Assembly (NCBI RefSeq): GCF_003265705.1
Contig: NW_020312935.1
Span: forward strand, 5,984,245-6,048,244
Direction of reading: 5' to 3'
Length of the DNA stretch: 64,000 bases
Source: Callorhinus ursinus
Lineage: Eukaryota; Chordata; Mammalia; Carnivora; Otariidae
Shown: piece by piece, positions 43,401 through 54,720 of the stretch
How the letters are laid out: each line of letters starts with the position of its first letter
Position numbering within the stretch: the first letter of the stretch is position 1
Program-made: the position numbers and the translations under genes
Notes under the pieces: model-generated
Databases searched by the model: none
What the model was told of the DNA's origin: nothing
The model's input: only the letters and a program-made list of their open reading frames with translations

Positions 43401-46400
43401 CAAACCTTCCTGAGCTCAAAGTGTGTGGTCCTTCATTTGCAGAAGAAGTCAGATCAAAACGTCCCCCTTTAACATGACATGCTCTCAGACAGGTTTTCTG
43501 GCAGGGCCTTCTCACTTGGATGGCCTTCAGAAGGGCAAATGACCATCACCCAGAAGACAGATGGGACAGATGGCTGGATTGAGGGCGGGGGCAGGGCCCA
43601 GCCCTAAGAAGGGAGACCAGCCCAGCCACCTGACCTGAGCCCCACAGCTCATGTTCCAGACTGCCCAGACCCGGGGGCTACAGGTGAGGCCTGCACTGGC
43701 AGGTGCTGCCAATAAGGGTTTGTTCTATGGCCATTTCCTACTCCTAGTCCTCTTTCCACAGGCAATCTCAAGCTTCACGGGGGATGGAGAACAAGACTTC
43801 GTGTCTCTGCATCTTCCCCAGGTGCATTTATGGGTAAGCAATGGTCAGTGGAACAGAAAGACAGATGCTTGGTCACCACCTCAGAGAGCATGATCTAATG
43901 ATGAGGCCTCCTCACCCAAGAAATACCCCAGACAAATCCCACCCAAACCATAGCTCTTTGCAGATGGTGATAGAACCTGTTGTTGGAGTCAGCCACGCTC
44001 TTGGTAAGGGACAGATGCCAACAGGGCTGGCCAGCAATTTGACTCTGGAACTGGGAACTCATGCTTTCAGCTTCAGATAAATGGGGAGGGGGGCAAGGCT
44101 GGGCAGTGGCCCCCATAACACTGGGAGCCTCAGACTGTGTTTCCAGCAGAGCAGGAAGCAGAGTCTCAGGATCCAGTCTAGCGGCTACGGTAGGAGCAGG
44201 AAGCCCGAGCCTATTCCTCACCTTATTCGTTTGTCATTCTCCAAGCCACAGATAATCAATAGCCGGTTAGCAAGACCGAAAGCTCCAATTAGATAAACTG
44301 ATCCACAATTGCCAGAATCAGGAACTCTTGGGCAAACCCATGGACTTTCAGAAAGAGTCCTTCCTCTGTTAGCATCTCTTGGGAAACCTCCCTCTCTACT
44401 GTAACTGAGCTCACTACTCCCTCTGCCAGCCAGGCCCCAACAGCCTGGCACCACACAGAGCTCCCAGCACACAGCAGGCCAGGCGGGGCCTTGGCACAAC
44501 ACTGCCTCTGGGAGGTGGAGGCTGGGTCTTCTGACCTGTGACGAAAGCTGGCCCAGAGTGTGAGGGGGGTGCCCTCTGTGACTACGCCATCATAGCCTGG
44601 GCTTCCCAGCCAGTCAGCATTTGTTTTGTTGAATCCATTTGGAGCGCAGAAGACAAGAGAAACTTTAGGGGAGAGCTAGACAAAGTCCCAGTTTCTCCTT
44701 GGCCTGTGGCCAGCACAGAGCTGGCCTAATGATGAAGGCTTCCCTCCTTCCTAATACCACTCTAACACGTGACCTGGAGATCCCCCTAAGGAATGCCAGC
44801 CCCCGTCCTCACAGGAAGTCCTTGACTGACCCCACGACCACGTCTGGAAGCTAATAAGGAGTTTGACGGAGCACAGGGCCTCAAGCACTGAGCACTGAAG
44901 ACAAAGAGGCAAGAGGCTTTGGGGATGACTCCTGCAGGAAACGCTGCTCTGGGCCAGCTGGCTGGAGCCAGAGAAGGCCCAGTCCAAAATCCCTGGAAGG
45001 AAAGCTGGGTTTCAGAAGGGGACTGGTTCCTCCCCGCCATGTGGGTTGTTCAGGCAGGTCCAAGCCTGAGGGGAACACTGTGGGGCACACTCTGCAGGGG
45101 GCACTTGGGGAGGGGCCCTCGCTGCCCCAGCAGAATCCTGCTGTCCCGCAAAGCTTACTTCACCTCGCAGTTAAGCCGTCACACATTCTGTTATTCACCA
45201 GCCTCCCAAGCCCACCATTATGCTCACAGCACCTGCCGTTACCTACGGTCAGCCTCATCTCCCCGCCCATTCAGCATCCTGCCTGAGGACCAACCAGGTC
45301 TTTCTTTTTGTGCATCTTCCTTCAGCTCCCGGCAGTGCTGAAACCTAACAGATTTTTTCAGGTTTCAGGACAATCAGTGGATCCAAAGACACAAACTGGT
45401 GGCCTGCTGGTTGGATCTGGCCTGCAGGTAAGTATTTGTTGGCACAAATGGAATTCCAACATCTTAAGATCAAATTTTCTGGCTTCTCTTAAAAGAAGTG
45501 GAATGTGTGAGTGCAGAGAATCCTCTGGGCTGTGTGGCAAAACTGGGCAGAGATGAGCAGCAGCGGATCCTTCTGACGGGACACGGTCACTCTAGATTGT
45601 CCCAGTCCCTGTGGAACTGCTACTGCGGCCACCCTGGCCCATGTGCTCCAGCCCACCTCTGAGCTCACCTGCAGCTGCGGGGGCCCCATGCATGCGGACA
45701 GCTCCCCGGGTGCCAGTGCCCACATCGCCCTGCTTCTTTGCCTGAAGACTTTCTCCAGCACCGGCTGACATCAGGACAGCCTGGAAGTGCCAGGGATTTA
45801 ACGCCCCTCCCCCCAAAGAAATTCTCAACTCTTACAGGAGTCAGTGGATTAAAATCCACCCACCTTCTTGTCCCTCAGTGGTACAGTTCTGAGGCATGTG
45901 CCACGTGATTATTCACAGGGTCCCCAGTGGGAGTTCCAGTGGCCCAGAGTGGCAGTTCACTCCTTCATAGGCCCTTTATTGGCTTCCTCCCTTTCTGCCT
46001 CACTTTCCTACCCTTCACCTGTGCTTACTGGACTCCTATCCCAATTACATCTGCTCCCAAGTCTCGGCACACTTTTGGGGAAACCCAAACTAAGAGACCC
46101 TATTAGTCTCACTTCATCATTTTTTACATTACCTGCCTGACCCCATGAACATGGCCCTCAGAGCACATCCCCCTGATCAAGTGCTGCCGGGGGCCTCTCA
46201 CCATCCCTGGGACAGGGCACACTCACCTCCCCCGAGTAACTGTACTTGCCCCTGAGGATTTGCCGGTACAGCCTGGTGCGGTTGTCGTCCTCAAAGGGCA
46301 TGGTGCCACTGAGCAGGATGTAGGCAATGACACCCAGTGCCCACATGTCAACTGAATTGGTGTAGGGCTTGCGGACCAGGACCTCAGGTGCAATGTACTC

Positions 46401-47183
46401 GGGTGTGCCGCAAGTGGTCTTCATCAGGCAGTCGTCACCCTTCTTGCGGGCACTGGCTAGGCCAAAGTCAGTGATGATGATCTTGGAGTCAGTGCCAGGG
46501 TGGTAGTAGAGCAGATTCTCAGGCTTGAGGTCTCGGTGTGTGATGCCCAGTGCGTGCAGATATCGGACACCGTCCAGCACCATCTGCAGCACCCGCGTGG
46601 CATCACGTTCAGTGAAAGAACCCTTGGCGATGATGCGGTCAAAGAGCTCTCCACCGGTGGCCAGCTCCATCACCATGTACACACGCTCCTGTGTCTCAAA
46701 CACCTCCACCAGCTGGATGATGTTGGCGTGACGCACCCGGCGCAGCACACGCAGCTCTGACTCACATACCTCCCGCCCTTCCCGGTACTTGGTCTCAATC
46801 ATCTTGATGGCATAGGGCTGTCGGGTTGCCCGGTGCTCCACACGGACCACTCGGCTGAAGCTGCCTCGGCCAATGAGGGCTTTGATGTCGTACTTGGCCG
46901 TCACACGTGGGTCAAACTTAGCCCTGTACTTAGCCACCCTGGCCCTGCGTGGCGGTTCTGAGGGAGGTTCTGGGTGGCTGCTAAGGGGGGCACCAGGGCA
47001 GGGGTTTGCACCCTGACTGGCTGCTGGGAACGCGGCTTTGAGAGCACCAACACTGTCCACCTCTGTGATGAAGTGCTTGTATACATCCTTCTTAGTGCCG
47101 CTGAAGGGCTCCACCTTCTTGACGAGATCCAGCTGGACGTCCTTTGGCGGCTCCGGAAGGACCTTGCTTGTCCCACAGCCCAT
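32733..47183 (-). CDS. PSKH1: PSKH1, protein serine kinase H1
   Basis: CaM-kinase-group serine/threonine kinase associated with Golgi, centrosome and nuclear speckles. The coding exons are 47183-46227 (319 codons) and 33050-32733 (105 codons plus stop), giving 424 residues as in human, with a 13.2 kb intron between them. MGCGTSK carries Gly2 for N-myristoylation and Cys3 for palmitoylation. The kinase domain starts near residue 98: glycine loop GRGSFSRVV (105-113), ATP lysine 127 (AIK), HRDLKPEN (216-223), DFG (239-241), and activation loop ending GTPEYIAPE. The C-terminal tail is rich in Ser and Arg ([15 protein letters not shown]). An upstream in-frame extension of the open frame to 47354 is not used, since a splice acceptor at 47254-47255 cuts it off and homology begins at MGCG. 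Confidence 0.97.
34423..34645 (-). mobile_element. Can-SINE with long (GA)n tract
   Basis: In minus orientation with a T run, ATTTTATTCATTTATTTGA, an uninterrupted (GA)n of about 34 bases and a head ending AAGCCACCCAGATGCCCC. The target duplication CCAGTTCAGCTT lies at 34411-34422 and 34646-34657. Confidence 0.9.
36851..36963 (-). mobile_element. Old SINE of the tRNA-derived carnivore type, short form
   Basis: A short copy without the GA-rich body; the head ends GAGCCAGCCAGGCGCCCC, in minus orientation. A possible target duplication TAGGGTAC lies at 36843-36850 and 36964-36971. Confidence 0.75.
37540..37721 (-). mobile_element. Can-SINE, first of a tandem pair
   Basis: In minus orientation, head ending GAGCCTCCCAGGTGTCCC. 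It is flanked by GCCTCCTCACTTTTA (37525-37539) and a one-base variant of it (37722-37736). Confidence 0.88.
37737..37925 (-). mobile_element. Can-SINE, second of a tandem pair
   Basis: In minus orientation, head ending GAGCCACCCAGGCGCCC. It is flanked by the middle target copy (37722-37736) and a third copy at 37926-37940 that is identical to the leftmost one. Confidence 0.88.
38509..38718 (+). mobile_element. Can-SINE
   Basis: A plus-orientation copy with head GGGCGCCTGGGTGGCTCAGT, tail AATAAATAAATAAAATC and 18 As. The target duplication includes ACACTCACC at 38498-38506 and 38719-38727. Confidence 0.9.
42225..42430 (+). repeat. MIR-type SINE remnant
   Basis: It contains GATTCAAACCCCAAGGCCTG, CTAGCTGTGAAACCATGGAC, CCTCAGTTTCCTCATCTGTA and GTGGAGATTAAACATG, in the order of the MIR consensus in plus orientation. 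Confidence 0.85.
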
Positions 47184-47253
47184 CACGGACACGGGGGCAT
47201 CCTCTCTAGCAAGGCTGGCAGGACCTGCTCTGCAGGCAGTGCCCCGTCTACAC
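47184..47253 (-). other. PSKH1: PSKH1 5' UTR part of coding exon
   Basis: A polypyrimidine tract followed by TAG (on -, CTTTCTTCTGTGTGCGTAG) ends at 47254, so the exon starts at 47253 and has 70 bases of leader before the ATG. The upstream exon should be the CpG-island exon at about 57.8-57.9 kb. Confidence 0.7.
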
Positions 47254-47471
47254 CTACGCACACAGAAGAAAGGGCAAGTCAGCACGGCCACGGACACCTC
47301 TGAAAGGATACCAGCCATCCTCCTCAATGCCCCCCCCGGCACCTTGCCCCACAATAAATGTAGCCTGAAGACCTGACTCTAAGATGGTTCCATAGAGGGG
47401 AGGATGGCGTCGGCCCCTGAGTGCTCGATGAAGGGTCCAGATGAAAGGCTGGGTCTGAGCTCCCTGGTCTT

Positions 47472-47658
47472 TTTTTGTTTTTGTAAGACTTTATTCATTT
47501 ATTTGTCAGAGAGAGAGAGAGAGAGCAAGTACACAAGCAGCGGGAGTGGGAGAGGGAGAAGCAGGCTTCCCGCCGAGCAGGGAGCCCGATGCGGGGCTCG
47601 ATCCCAGGACCCTGGGAACATGACCTGAGCCAAAGGCAGACATCACCCAGGCATCCCT
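47472..47658 (-). mobile_element. Can-SINE, head partly deleted
   Basis: In minus orientation. The target duplication GAGCTCCCTGGTCTT / GAGCTCCATGGTCTT lies at 47457-47471 and 47659-47673. The head is shortened (CAGACATCACCCAGGCATCC), lacking the usual TTAACCGACTGAGC portion. Confidence 0.85.
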
Positions 47659-48087
47659 GAGCTCCATGGTCTTGACTTACATCTCCCTGGATCTGCTTCT
47701 CATGCTGCTTTCCAACCCCAAGTGAGGGGCAGGAACATGCACCAGGCTCAGCTGTCACTGCCCCCACCTTCCTCCCTACTCTGCCTGGGTCCCTTATCCT
47801 AGTAGAAGTTCAATGTTTTTTTAAATGTTAAAATCATTCCTCTTATTACTCTGACTCATCTCTTCTGACACGGGGGTGTAGAATGTTGGAGGCCTGCTCA
47901 CCAACACTATCACCCACCAGAAAGCCTCTTCTCCAAGGTGCCCCTCATGGATATCTTTCCTGGCCCTCCAGGCCTCCCACGCCTGCTGCCAACACTACCA
48001 TCCCCGCCCTGCTCTCTGCCCTGACCTCACTCTTTCCTGGACAGTTCCCGTTACTTTGCTAATGCACCATCTTCATCTGGCAGTTTA

Positions 48088-48280
48088 TTTTTATTTTATT
48101 TTATTTATTTATTTGACAGAGAGAGACAGCTAAAGCAGGAACCCAAGCAGGGGTAGGGGAGAGGGAGAAGCGGGCCTCCTGCCAAGCAGGGAGCCCAATG
48201 TGAAGCTCGATCCCAGGACCCTGGGATCATAACCTGAGCCGAAGGCAGATGCTTAATGACTGAGCCACCCAGGCACCCCT
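48088..48280 (-). mobile_element. Can-SINE
   Basis: In minus orientation, head ending GAGCCACCCAGGCACCCC. The target duplication CATCTGGCAGTTTA lies at 48074-48087 and 48281-48294. Confidence 0.9.
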
Positions 48281-48904
48281 CATCTGGCAGTTTAACACCC
48301 TGTTCCAGGGCCTTCTACTTCCCAGTTCACCACACGGATGGCCTAAATGCCACACAATCCCAGATCAGGCTGCAATCAACCCCAGTAAATTTAGGACTAC
48401 AAACCTTAGCACACTGCTACCAGATAGCCACCAAACTAGCCTGGGCGTCGTTCAAGAGACAAAGGGGACCTTGAGCTCCGAAAGGACACTAACAGTTTCA
48501 TCTTGATGTGACTCAGCCTGTGCATCAGGTACTCTGCTTCCTTGGGATAAGGATCCAAGAGCTTCTCCATTTGCTTCCCAGAGATGTTCCAACCATTAAA
48601 ACCCTATAGCTGCTGCGGCCTTCATAAGGTGAAGTGCCGAAGTACTGCTTTCCAGAAGTCACTTCTACCCTGGCTGTCCTTCTCTAAGTCTTTCTGAGAG
48701 GCCCACTGGTGAAAGGAGAGAGCTGAGAATTTTCTATTGATTATGACATACAGAATTAGGGGTAAAATTATCAATTCAGATCAAACATTTATTAAACATT
48801 GTAAAGGGAAAAAAACAGTTTTCCTTCCTAAGGAGATAAAGTTCTTCCATACTGTGTATTTCTTCACTGTATGTCTCTCCTTTACCTTCACAGAGAACAT
48901 TTCA

Positions 48905-49021
48905 TTTTTTTTTAAGATTTTATTTTTTTAAAGTAATCTCTATACCCAACGCAGGGCTCAAACTCACAACCCCAAGATCAAGAGTCACACGCTCCACAGA
49001 CTGAAGCCAGCCAGGCGCCCC
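48905..49021 (-). mobile_element. Old short tRNA-derived SINE
   Basis: It has the same short form as the copy at 36851, with the head ending AGCCAGCCAGGCGCCCC. The target duplication is imperfect (GAGAACATTTCA / GAGAACACTTCA) at 48893-48904 and 49022-49033. Confidence 0.78.
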
Positions 49022-49279
49022 GAGAACACTTCACTTCTGACACCTCTGGTCACATGTGTGGTGAGTCCTCACATCAAGCAATTCTGTAATGCCAGCCAAT
49101 GTCCTACAATTTAACTCAGTTCTGACACTGCCTACCCAAGGATCTCGTCAGATACCACAGGTGAAGGGCTCAGTCCCCTAAGACTGCTCCCTCGCTCATG
49201 CACACTTCAGCACAGGTCACAAGCCTGGGTTATCATCTGTGCTTCTGACCAACTGGCCACAGATCGGGGTCCCAAAAGC

Positions 49280-49860
49280 CCCCTCCTTGAGTTCAATTAA
49301 TTTGCCAGAGAGACTCCCAGAACTCAGGGAAACACTTATATTTACCAGTTTATTAAAAGATATAGGTGAACATCCAGATGGAAGAGACGCACAGGGAGGG
49401 CCAGGCATATGGGAAGGGGCGTGGAGCTCCCATGCCCTCTCTGGGTGCCCCACTCTCCCAGCACTTTCATGTGTTCACCAACCCAGATGCTCCCCGAACA
49501 CCCTACTATTGGGATTTTATGGAGACTTCATCACACAGGCATGATCGATCATTAACTCCATTTTCGACCCTAATCCCTCCTCAACAGAATAGGAGTCAGG
49601 GCTGAAAATTCCAAGCTTCTAATCACGGCTTGAGTCTTTCTGGTGACCAGTTCCCATCTAGAAGTCACCTTATTAGAACAAAAGACACTCTTATCACCCA
49701 AGAAATTACAAGGGTTTCAGGAGTCTGTATCAGGAACTGGGGTCAAAGGCCAAATATCAGAACAAGAGATGCTCCTGGTGTTCTTAGCACTTAGGACATT
49801 ACAAGGGTTTCAGGAACCCTGTGCCAGGAACTGGGGGCAGAGATCCATATATATTTTAGT
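49280..49860. repeat. LTR-like remnant of an ancient endogenous retroelement
   Basis: The text GACACTTATATTTACCAG-like, AGATGGAAGAGACGCACAGG, GTGCCCCACTCTCCCAGCAC, GTGTTCACCAACCCAGATGC and TGGAGACTTCATCACA resembles an old ERVL-class LTR that I remember only by phrase. No internal coding region is present, so it would be a solo LTR. The end contains a 93-base-period internal repeat (49705 and 49798). Confidence 0.45.
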
Positions 49861-51279
49861 TTATCTCACAAAATATCTACTAGGTGCTAGGGATAGGGGA
49901 ATGAATAAGACATGGTCCAATGTAAATTATACTTTAACACACACACAGACACATAAATAAAACACGGTCACCAAAGTCACAGTGTAAATTAAGAAAAAAA
50001 GCAAAAAAACAGATCATTTCAATATAGCATGGTGTTAGGCTTAAGAAACAACAGATACATGTAAAATGACACAGGCGTTAGGGAAAGCTTCCTGGAGGTG
50101 ACCCCCACACTGAATTTAAAGTAAGAATGAGTCAGGTGAGGAAAGGTGGGAATGGTGTTTCAGGCAGAGAGCAAAACACACTCAAATATTCAGAGGCCCA
50201 CGGTGATACCCTAGGCCTGGGAACATCCCAGGCAGTCTGGTGGTATGAAGACAGGACTGGGGGCAGGGTCGGTTGAAGTTCTGGAAGCAGCAGGAACCGG
50301 GTTGTAGAGAACAGCACAAGTTAGGGTGAGGAATGAGGACCTTCCAGGGAGGTGACTGGAGCTACCAAAGGGTTGACAAAGAGGCAATCAATCTGTACTT
50401 AGAAAGAAGTGTGAGGCAGAACTGGAGGAAGGTCAAAGTAGGTTAAAAGGGCCGGTGAGCAGGGTGGTGGCCCAGACAGCAGGGTGGAATGGAGAGATGT
50501 CAGCAGGAAAACAGACAAGGACTGAAAGCAAGACATAAAGAGTGAAAGGAAGGAGAGAGGGCGGCACTCTAGTCCCTTGCTTGGGCTCCTGGGCAGAAGG
50601 GTCAGCCGTGTAGCAGGAGGGACAGATTCGGGAAGCAAAGTGGAAAGAGATCAGTTTTGGGTGTGTTACAGCGCACGTGCAACATCCAGATGACATTAAA
50701 ATTGAATCTGACATTTGAAAAGAGTCAGTAACAGAGATTCCATGGCTGACCAAGGGTGGTGCTTGGGGCCAAGGGGGCAACATCTAAAACCCACACCCCA
50801 GCCACTGGAGAAGCCAGCAAATGATCCCATCAAAGGCAGCAGAGGGAGACCCAGGCAGGTTTTGCGGTGGCAACTTGGGAGGTCACAGAGAACCCATAGA
50901 GTCCACCAGATTCCAGCGAGTCGAGGGCCTGATTCTAAGGTAGTGATACTGACCAACGTGGCTAACTCTTTCAAGGAACAAGCTCATCACTGAAACATAC
51001 CCGAGACCTTGAATAGATAAAAAGGAGGAATCCGGAGACCACAGATTAAGGGCTCAGATTTTAATGAGTATGTCAATATGACTCTCAGCAGAATAAGGTA
51101 TCTTTCCTCACATGAGGAGGAATGATTCCTCCACCAACACAAGGCTCTTCCATATTTGCTGCAGTTCTCACCCAAATGCCCAGCTGATCCCACACAGTAG
51201 CTTAGGAAATTGTGTTTAAACAAAGGCATTTAGAAACAAGGTTCCTTTCCACAGAGGCTACAGATTAGAACTGTGAACT

Positions 51280-51495
51280 AGAGGGGCACCTGGGTGGCTC
51301 AGATGGTTAAGCGTCTGCCTTCGGCTCAGGTCATGATCCCAGGGTCCTGGGATCGAGTCCCACATCCGGCTCCCTGCTAGGCAGGGAGCCTGCTTCTCCC
51401 TCTGCCTCTCTCTCTCTCTCTCTGACTCTCATGAATAAATAAATAAAACATTTAAAAACATATTAAAATAAAAAAAATTAACCTTATTAAAAAAA
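51280..51495 (+). mobile_element. Can-SINE
   Basis: A plus-orientation copy with head GGGGCACCTGGGTGGCTCAG and an extended A-rich tail. The target duplication AGAACTGTGAACT lies at 51267-51279 and 51496-51508. Confidence 0.92.
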
Positions 51496-52387
51496 AGAAC
51501 TGTGAACTGGATTCTGCAGACTCATCTCTTCTTTTGGGGAAAAACAAGACTCTCAATCCTGTATAGGGCTGCAGCTCAGGAAAATGACAGTTCCTGGGCC
51601 AGGATGCCTGAGGCAGAACGCAGGCTCCTGATCTCCAAGCCCACTGGTGAGCAACGTCTACCACCATCCAGAGAGAAGACAAACGGCACAGGTGACCCAG
51701 CACAGCCACTCAGATGTCTTCTCCCTGGTGAGGCGGCATCACCTAGGATCCAAAAAATAAATAATTGTTTCTAGGCATGTGCACTGGGTCTTTTTGTTTA
51801 AATGTGCACACCCAGCTTGGTCCTGATGAGAAAAACTAAGGTTTACAAAAGAAAAGGTCTGACTTCTCACTTTAAACAAACAAAGCCTGCACAGGGATCT
51901 CAAATCAGCAGTAAGAGAGCCAAGGATCATCCCTCTCTGACCTTCCTACCTCCTCCCTGGGACACAGTTTCTCCCACATTTGTTCCAATTAGAAACTCTT
52001 CCGGGATAAGCTGATGCTGGTACTCCATCTTCCCAACTTCAGAGGAAGAGTGGAGGAGAGAGGCTGCTAGCTCTGGGAAGGGGCAGCAGCTGACAGCCCC
52101 CAGGTTGCTCCAGCCCCACAGCTGCTCCACACGTCAATCACATCTGTTAAATCCCTGTTGCTCAGAGGTCAGGTGAAAAGGCAGACACGGGAACAGGGAA
52201 GGAGTCTGACAAAACTTCTGGGAACAAGAACATTTTCCTGCCCCCCACCCCACTCTCCTCTGTATGCCCCTAGCACAGTGACCAGGGTGTGAGAAAAGAC
52301 TCAGGAGGTCACACTATGCCAGCTATCACAAGGCACCATTCCCTTTCACGACACCCATCCTAACACATCTTGCAGAAAGAACAGAAG

Positions 52388-52602
52388 AGGGGCGCCTGGG
52401 TGGCTCAGTCGGTTAAGCGGCTGCCTTCGGCTCAGGTCATGATCCCAGGGTTCTGGGATCGAGTCCCACATCGGGCTTCTTGCTCAGCAGAGAGCCTGCT
52501 TCTCCCTCTCCCTCTGCCTGCCTGCCGCTCCCCCGCTTGTGCTCTCTCTATCTCCCTCTCTCTGTGTCAAGTAAACAAATAAAATCTTAAAAAAAAAAGA
52601 AA
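52388..52602 (+). mobile_element. Can-SINE
   Basis: In plus orientation, head GGGGCGCCTGGGTGGCTCAG, tail with AAACAAATAAAATC. The target duplication GAAAGAACAGAAG / GAAAGAACTGAAG lies at 52375-52387 and 52603-52615. Confidence 0.9.
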
Positions 52603-53726
52603 GAAAGAACTGAAGAACTCTCTGGAGTTGGGCTCCACACCCTCAACTCCCAGCCTGATCCCAAGCACTCCTCGAGGAGTGCAGGCATGTTAGACAGAGC
52701 ATGGTAGTGGGCATGAGCATCAGCACTGCTGTCCTCACTGCAGAATGACAGGCCAAGAAAAGTAGAAACTTGTCTACAGCCACCTTAGACAGTGACGGCC
52801 AAGCATGGACCCAAATCTCCCAGTCCTCCATTCTGAGCTCCTTCCATCACAAGGAAGACTCCAGAAATGCCTGGGGCTCAGCAGAGCTCTGCCTCATCGG
52901 ATCAAGGCCTCTATCCTTCCTCCTAACACTCAGCTGATGAATCAACAAACCTTTACTGAGGGCCTTTTCTGAAGGGACTGTTATTATGAAACCTCCATTC
53001 CAAGTGCAGTCGGGGTCACGCTGCTCACTGCTGTACTCTAGATTGCCTTAGAACACGAGAGTTCTCAGCCCCTTGAAGAAAGGGGCCACTTCTCAGGTTT
53101 CTAGGACTCTCTGGCACCCAGCAAAGTGCCGAGTTCAGAGTGGGCATTCATGTTTGTTAACAATGAATGAAAGGTGTTCTGGCTCTTGGATTTCTATTTG
53201 CTGCAAGGCAACAGTCTCAGAACCTCAAAATGTTCAAGTGGCAAGAAGAGCCCAGACTGGTAACTAAACCAGAACCGTGCTCTTTCGGTGCCTGTGTAAA
53301 TGTCCTCGGTAACAAAGGAAGCTAGAGCTCTCAGGTCTGTTTGTCGTACAGATTGTTATTTGAACTCCAAGGCAAGTTAGTCCACAAGCTTCCAGACTTG
53401 ACCACATGGAAGAAAGAGGGCAGGGGCTTAGGATGGGTTCTGAAACAATTTTCTGGCCACATAAATCAAGTCTGTGGCTGTGTCCCAGGCAGAGGCCCAT
53501 AGGCACCCCGCCCTCTCCAGTAACATCCCCTAAGACTGTTCTCCACAGAAAAGCTTCGCAACCTTTCACCTACAAAGATCTCTATAACATGCTCCCGTTT
53601 TGAAAGACTATCAAAATGAAGTAGGCAGTAATCTCCAGTAATCCCAGAAATAAGTAACTGCTAAATAACACTTCTAACCATCATGAGGCAAGGAGAAACA
53701 CCAGGCAAAAGAGTTTGTCTCTTTAG

Positions 53727-53932
53727 GGGCGCCTGGGTGGCTCAGTCGGTTAAGCGTCTGCCTTCGGCTCAGGTCATGATCTCAGGGTCCTGGGATCAAG
53801 CCCCACATCAGGCTCCCTGCTCCGTGGGAAGCCTGCTTCTCCCTCTCCCACTCCTCCTGCTTGTGTTCCCTCTCTCGCTGTGTCTCTCTCTGTCAAATAA
53901 ATAAGTAAATCTTAAAAAAAAAAAAGAAAAAA
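53727..53932 (+). mobile_element. Can-SINE with perfect 20-base target duplication
   Basis: In plus orientation with head GGCGCCTGGGTGGCTCAGTC. An exact 20-base duplication (begins AAAAGAGTTTGTC) lies at 53707-53726 and 53933-53952. The intact duplication suggests a recent insertion. Confidence 0.93.
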
Positions 53933-53999
53933 AAAAGAGTTTGTCTCTTTAGATGAAAACTCCCGAACAAGGATCTCAGCAACCTTAGGGGGAGCTATG

Positions 54000-54720
54000 T
54001 GAGTCTGCTTTCTGAAGCAAGGAAACGGACACTGCATCTAGCAATTCCATTTTCAGAAACAATTCTATAAAACCATTTCCACAAATATGCAAAGATATAT
54101 TTGCACAAGCAAGTTCATGGCAATGTTCTTTATAATAATGAAAAAAAATGGAATTACCCAAATATCCATCAGTAAGGGAATAATTACATAAATTAAGATC
54201 CATTCATATAATGGAACACTCTGAAGCTGTTGAAATGAATGAGGTAAATCCATATATACTGACAAAGAAAGAAAGATACCGGTCAATTTTATTGAATGGC
54301 TTCGTGCCAGAACCCATATCCATGATGTAATAAGTAGTTTAAAATAGTATCTGAAGCATATGTCCAATGAGAGGTTTAAAAAAAGATACAGACATATATG
54401 TGGGAAAAATATCCTGGAAAGGGAAAAGACAAACTGACAGTGACTGCCTCTAGGGTGTGTAAATGTGATGGGAAAGGTAGAAGGAAGGAAGGAAGGAAGG
54501 AAGGAAGGAAGGAAGGAAGGAAGGAAGGAAGGAAGGAAGNNNNNNNNNNAAGGAAGGAAGGAAGGAAGGAAGGAAGGAAGGAAGGAAGGAAGGAAGACTT
54601 TCACTTTTCACTATACATATTCCTGTGCTGCTATTTTTTTAAATCATCACCACATATTAATTTTTAAAGTTAACAAAAATATATATTGCAGAAACATAGA
54701 GACTATCATACAAATTTTTT
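54000..54720. repeat. Ancient L1-like fragment carrying a microsatellite
   Basis: Phrases such as CCAAATATCCATCAGTAAGG, CCATTCATATAATGGAACAC and GACAGTGACTGCCTCTAGGG, and after the microsatellite ACTTTTCACTTTTCACTATAC, follow an old L1 3' region. The GGAA repeat and the gap sit inside it. Confidence 0.55.
54478..54595. repeat. (GGAA)n microsatellite with assembly gap
   Basis: Uninterrupted AAGG/GGAA units run on both sides of ten Ns at 54540-54549. The true length is unknown, because the 10 Ns look like a gap placeholder. The frame of the repeat across the gap is not informative. Confidence 0.97.

Larger units (their letters stand above)
33051..46226 (-). other. PSKH1: PSKH1 intron 2, content
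   Basis: A 13.2 kb GT-AG intron. It holds SINEs at 34423, 36851, 37540, 37737 and 38509, a MIR at about 42225-42430 and a poly(A) run at 39199-39220. Outside these I recognise no exon, RNA gene or pseudogene. The largest stretches without a recognised feature are about 33051-34410, 34658-36840, 39230-42220 and 42440-46220. Confidence 0.6.

Noticed and set aside
46158..47354. A 398-codon open frame on - with an upstream start (MWGKVPGG...)
   Set aside because: It reads through the intron on both sides. The true PSKH1 start is MGCGTSK at 47183 and the exon ends at the donor beside 46227.
54478..54595. Regularly spaced short repeats suggesting a CRISPR-like array
   Set aside because: It is a simple GGAA microsatellite with no spacers, in a mammalian intron.
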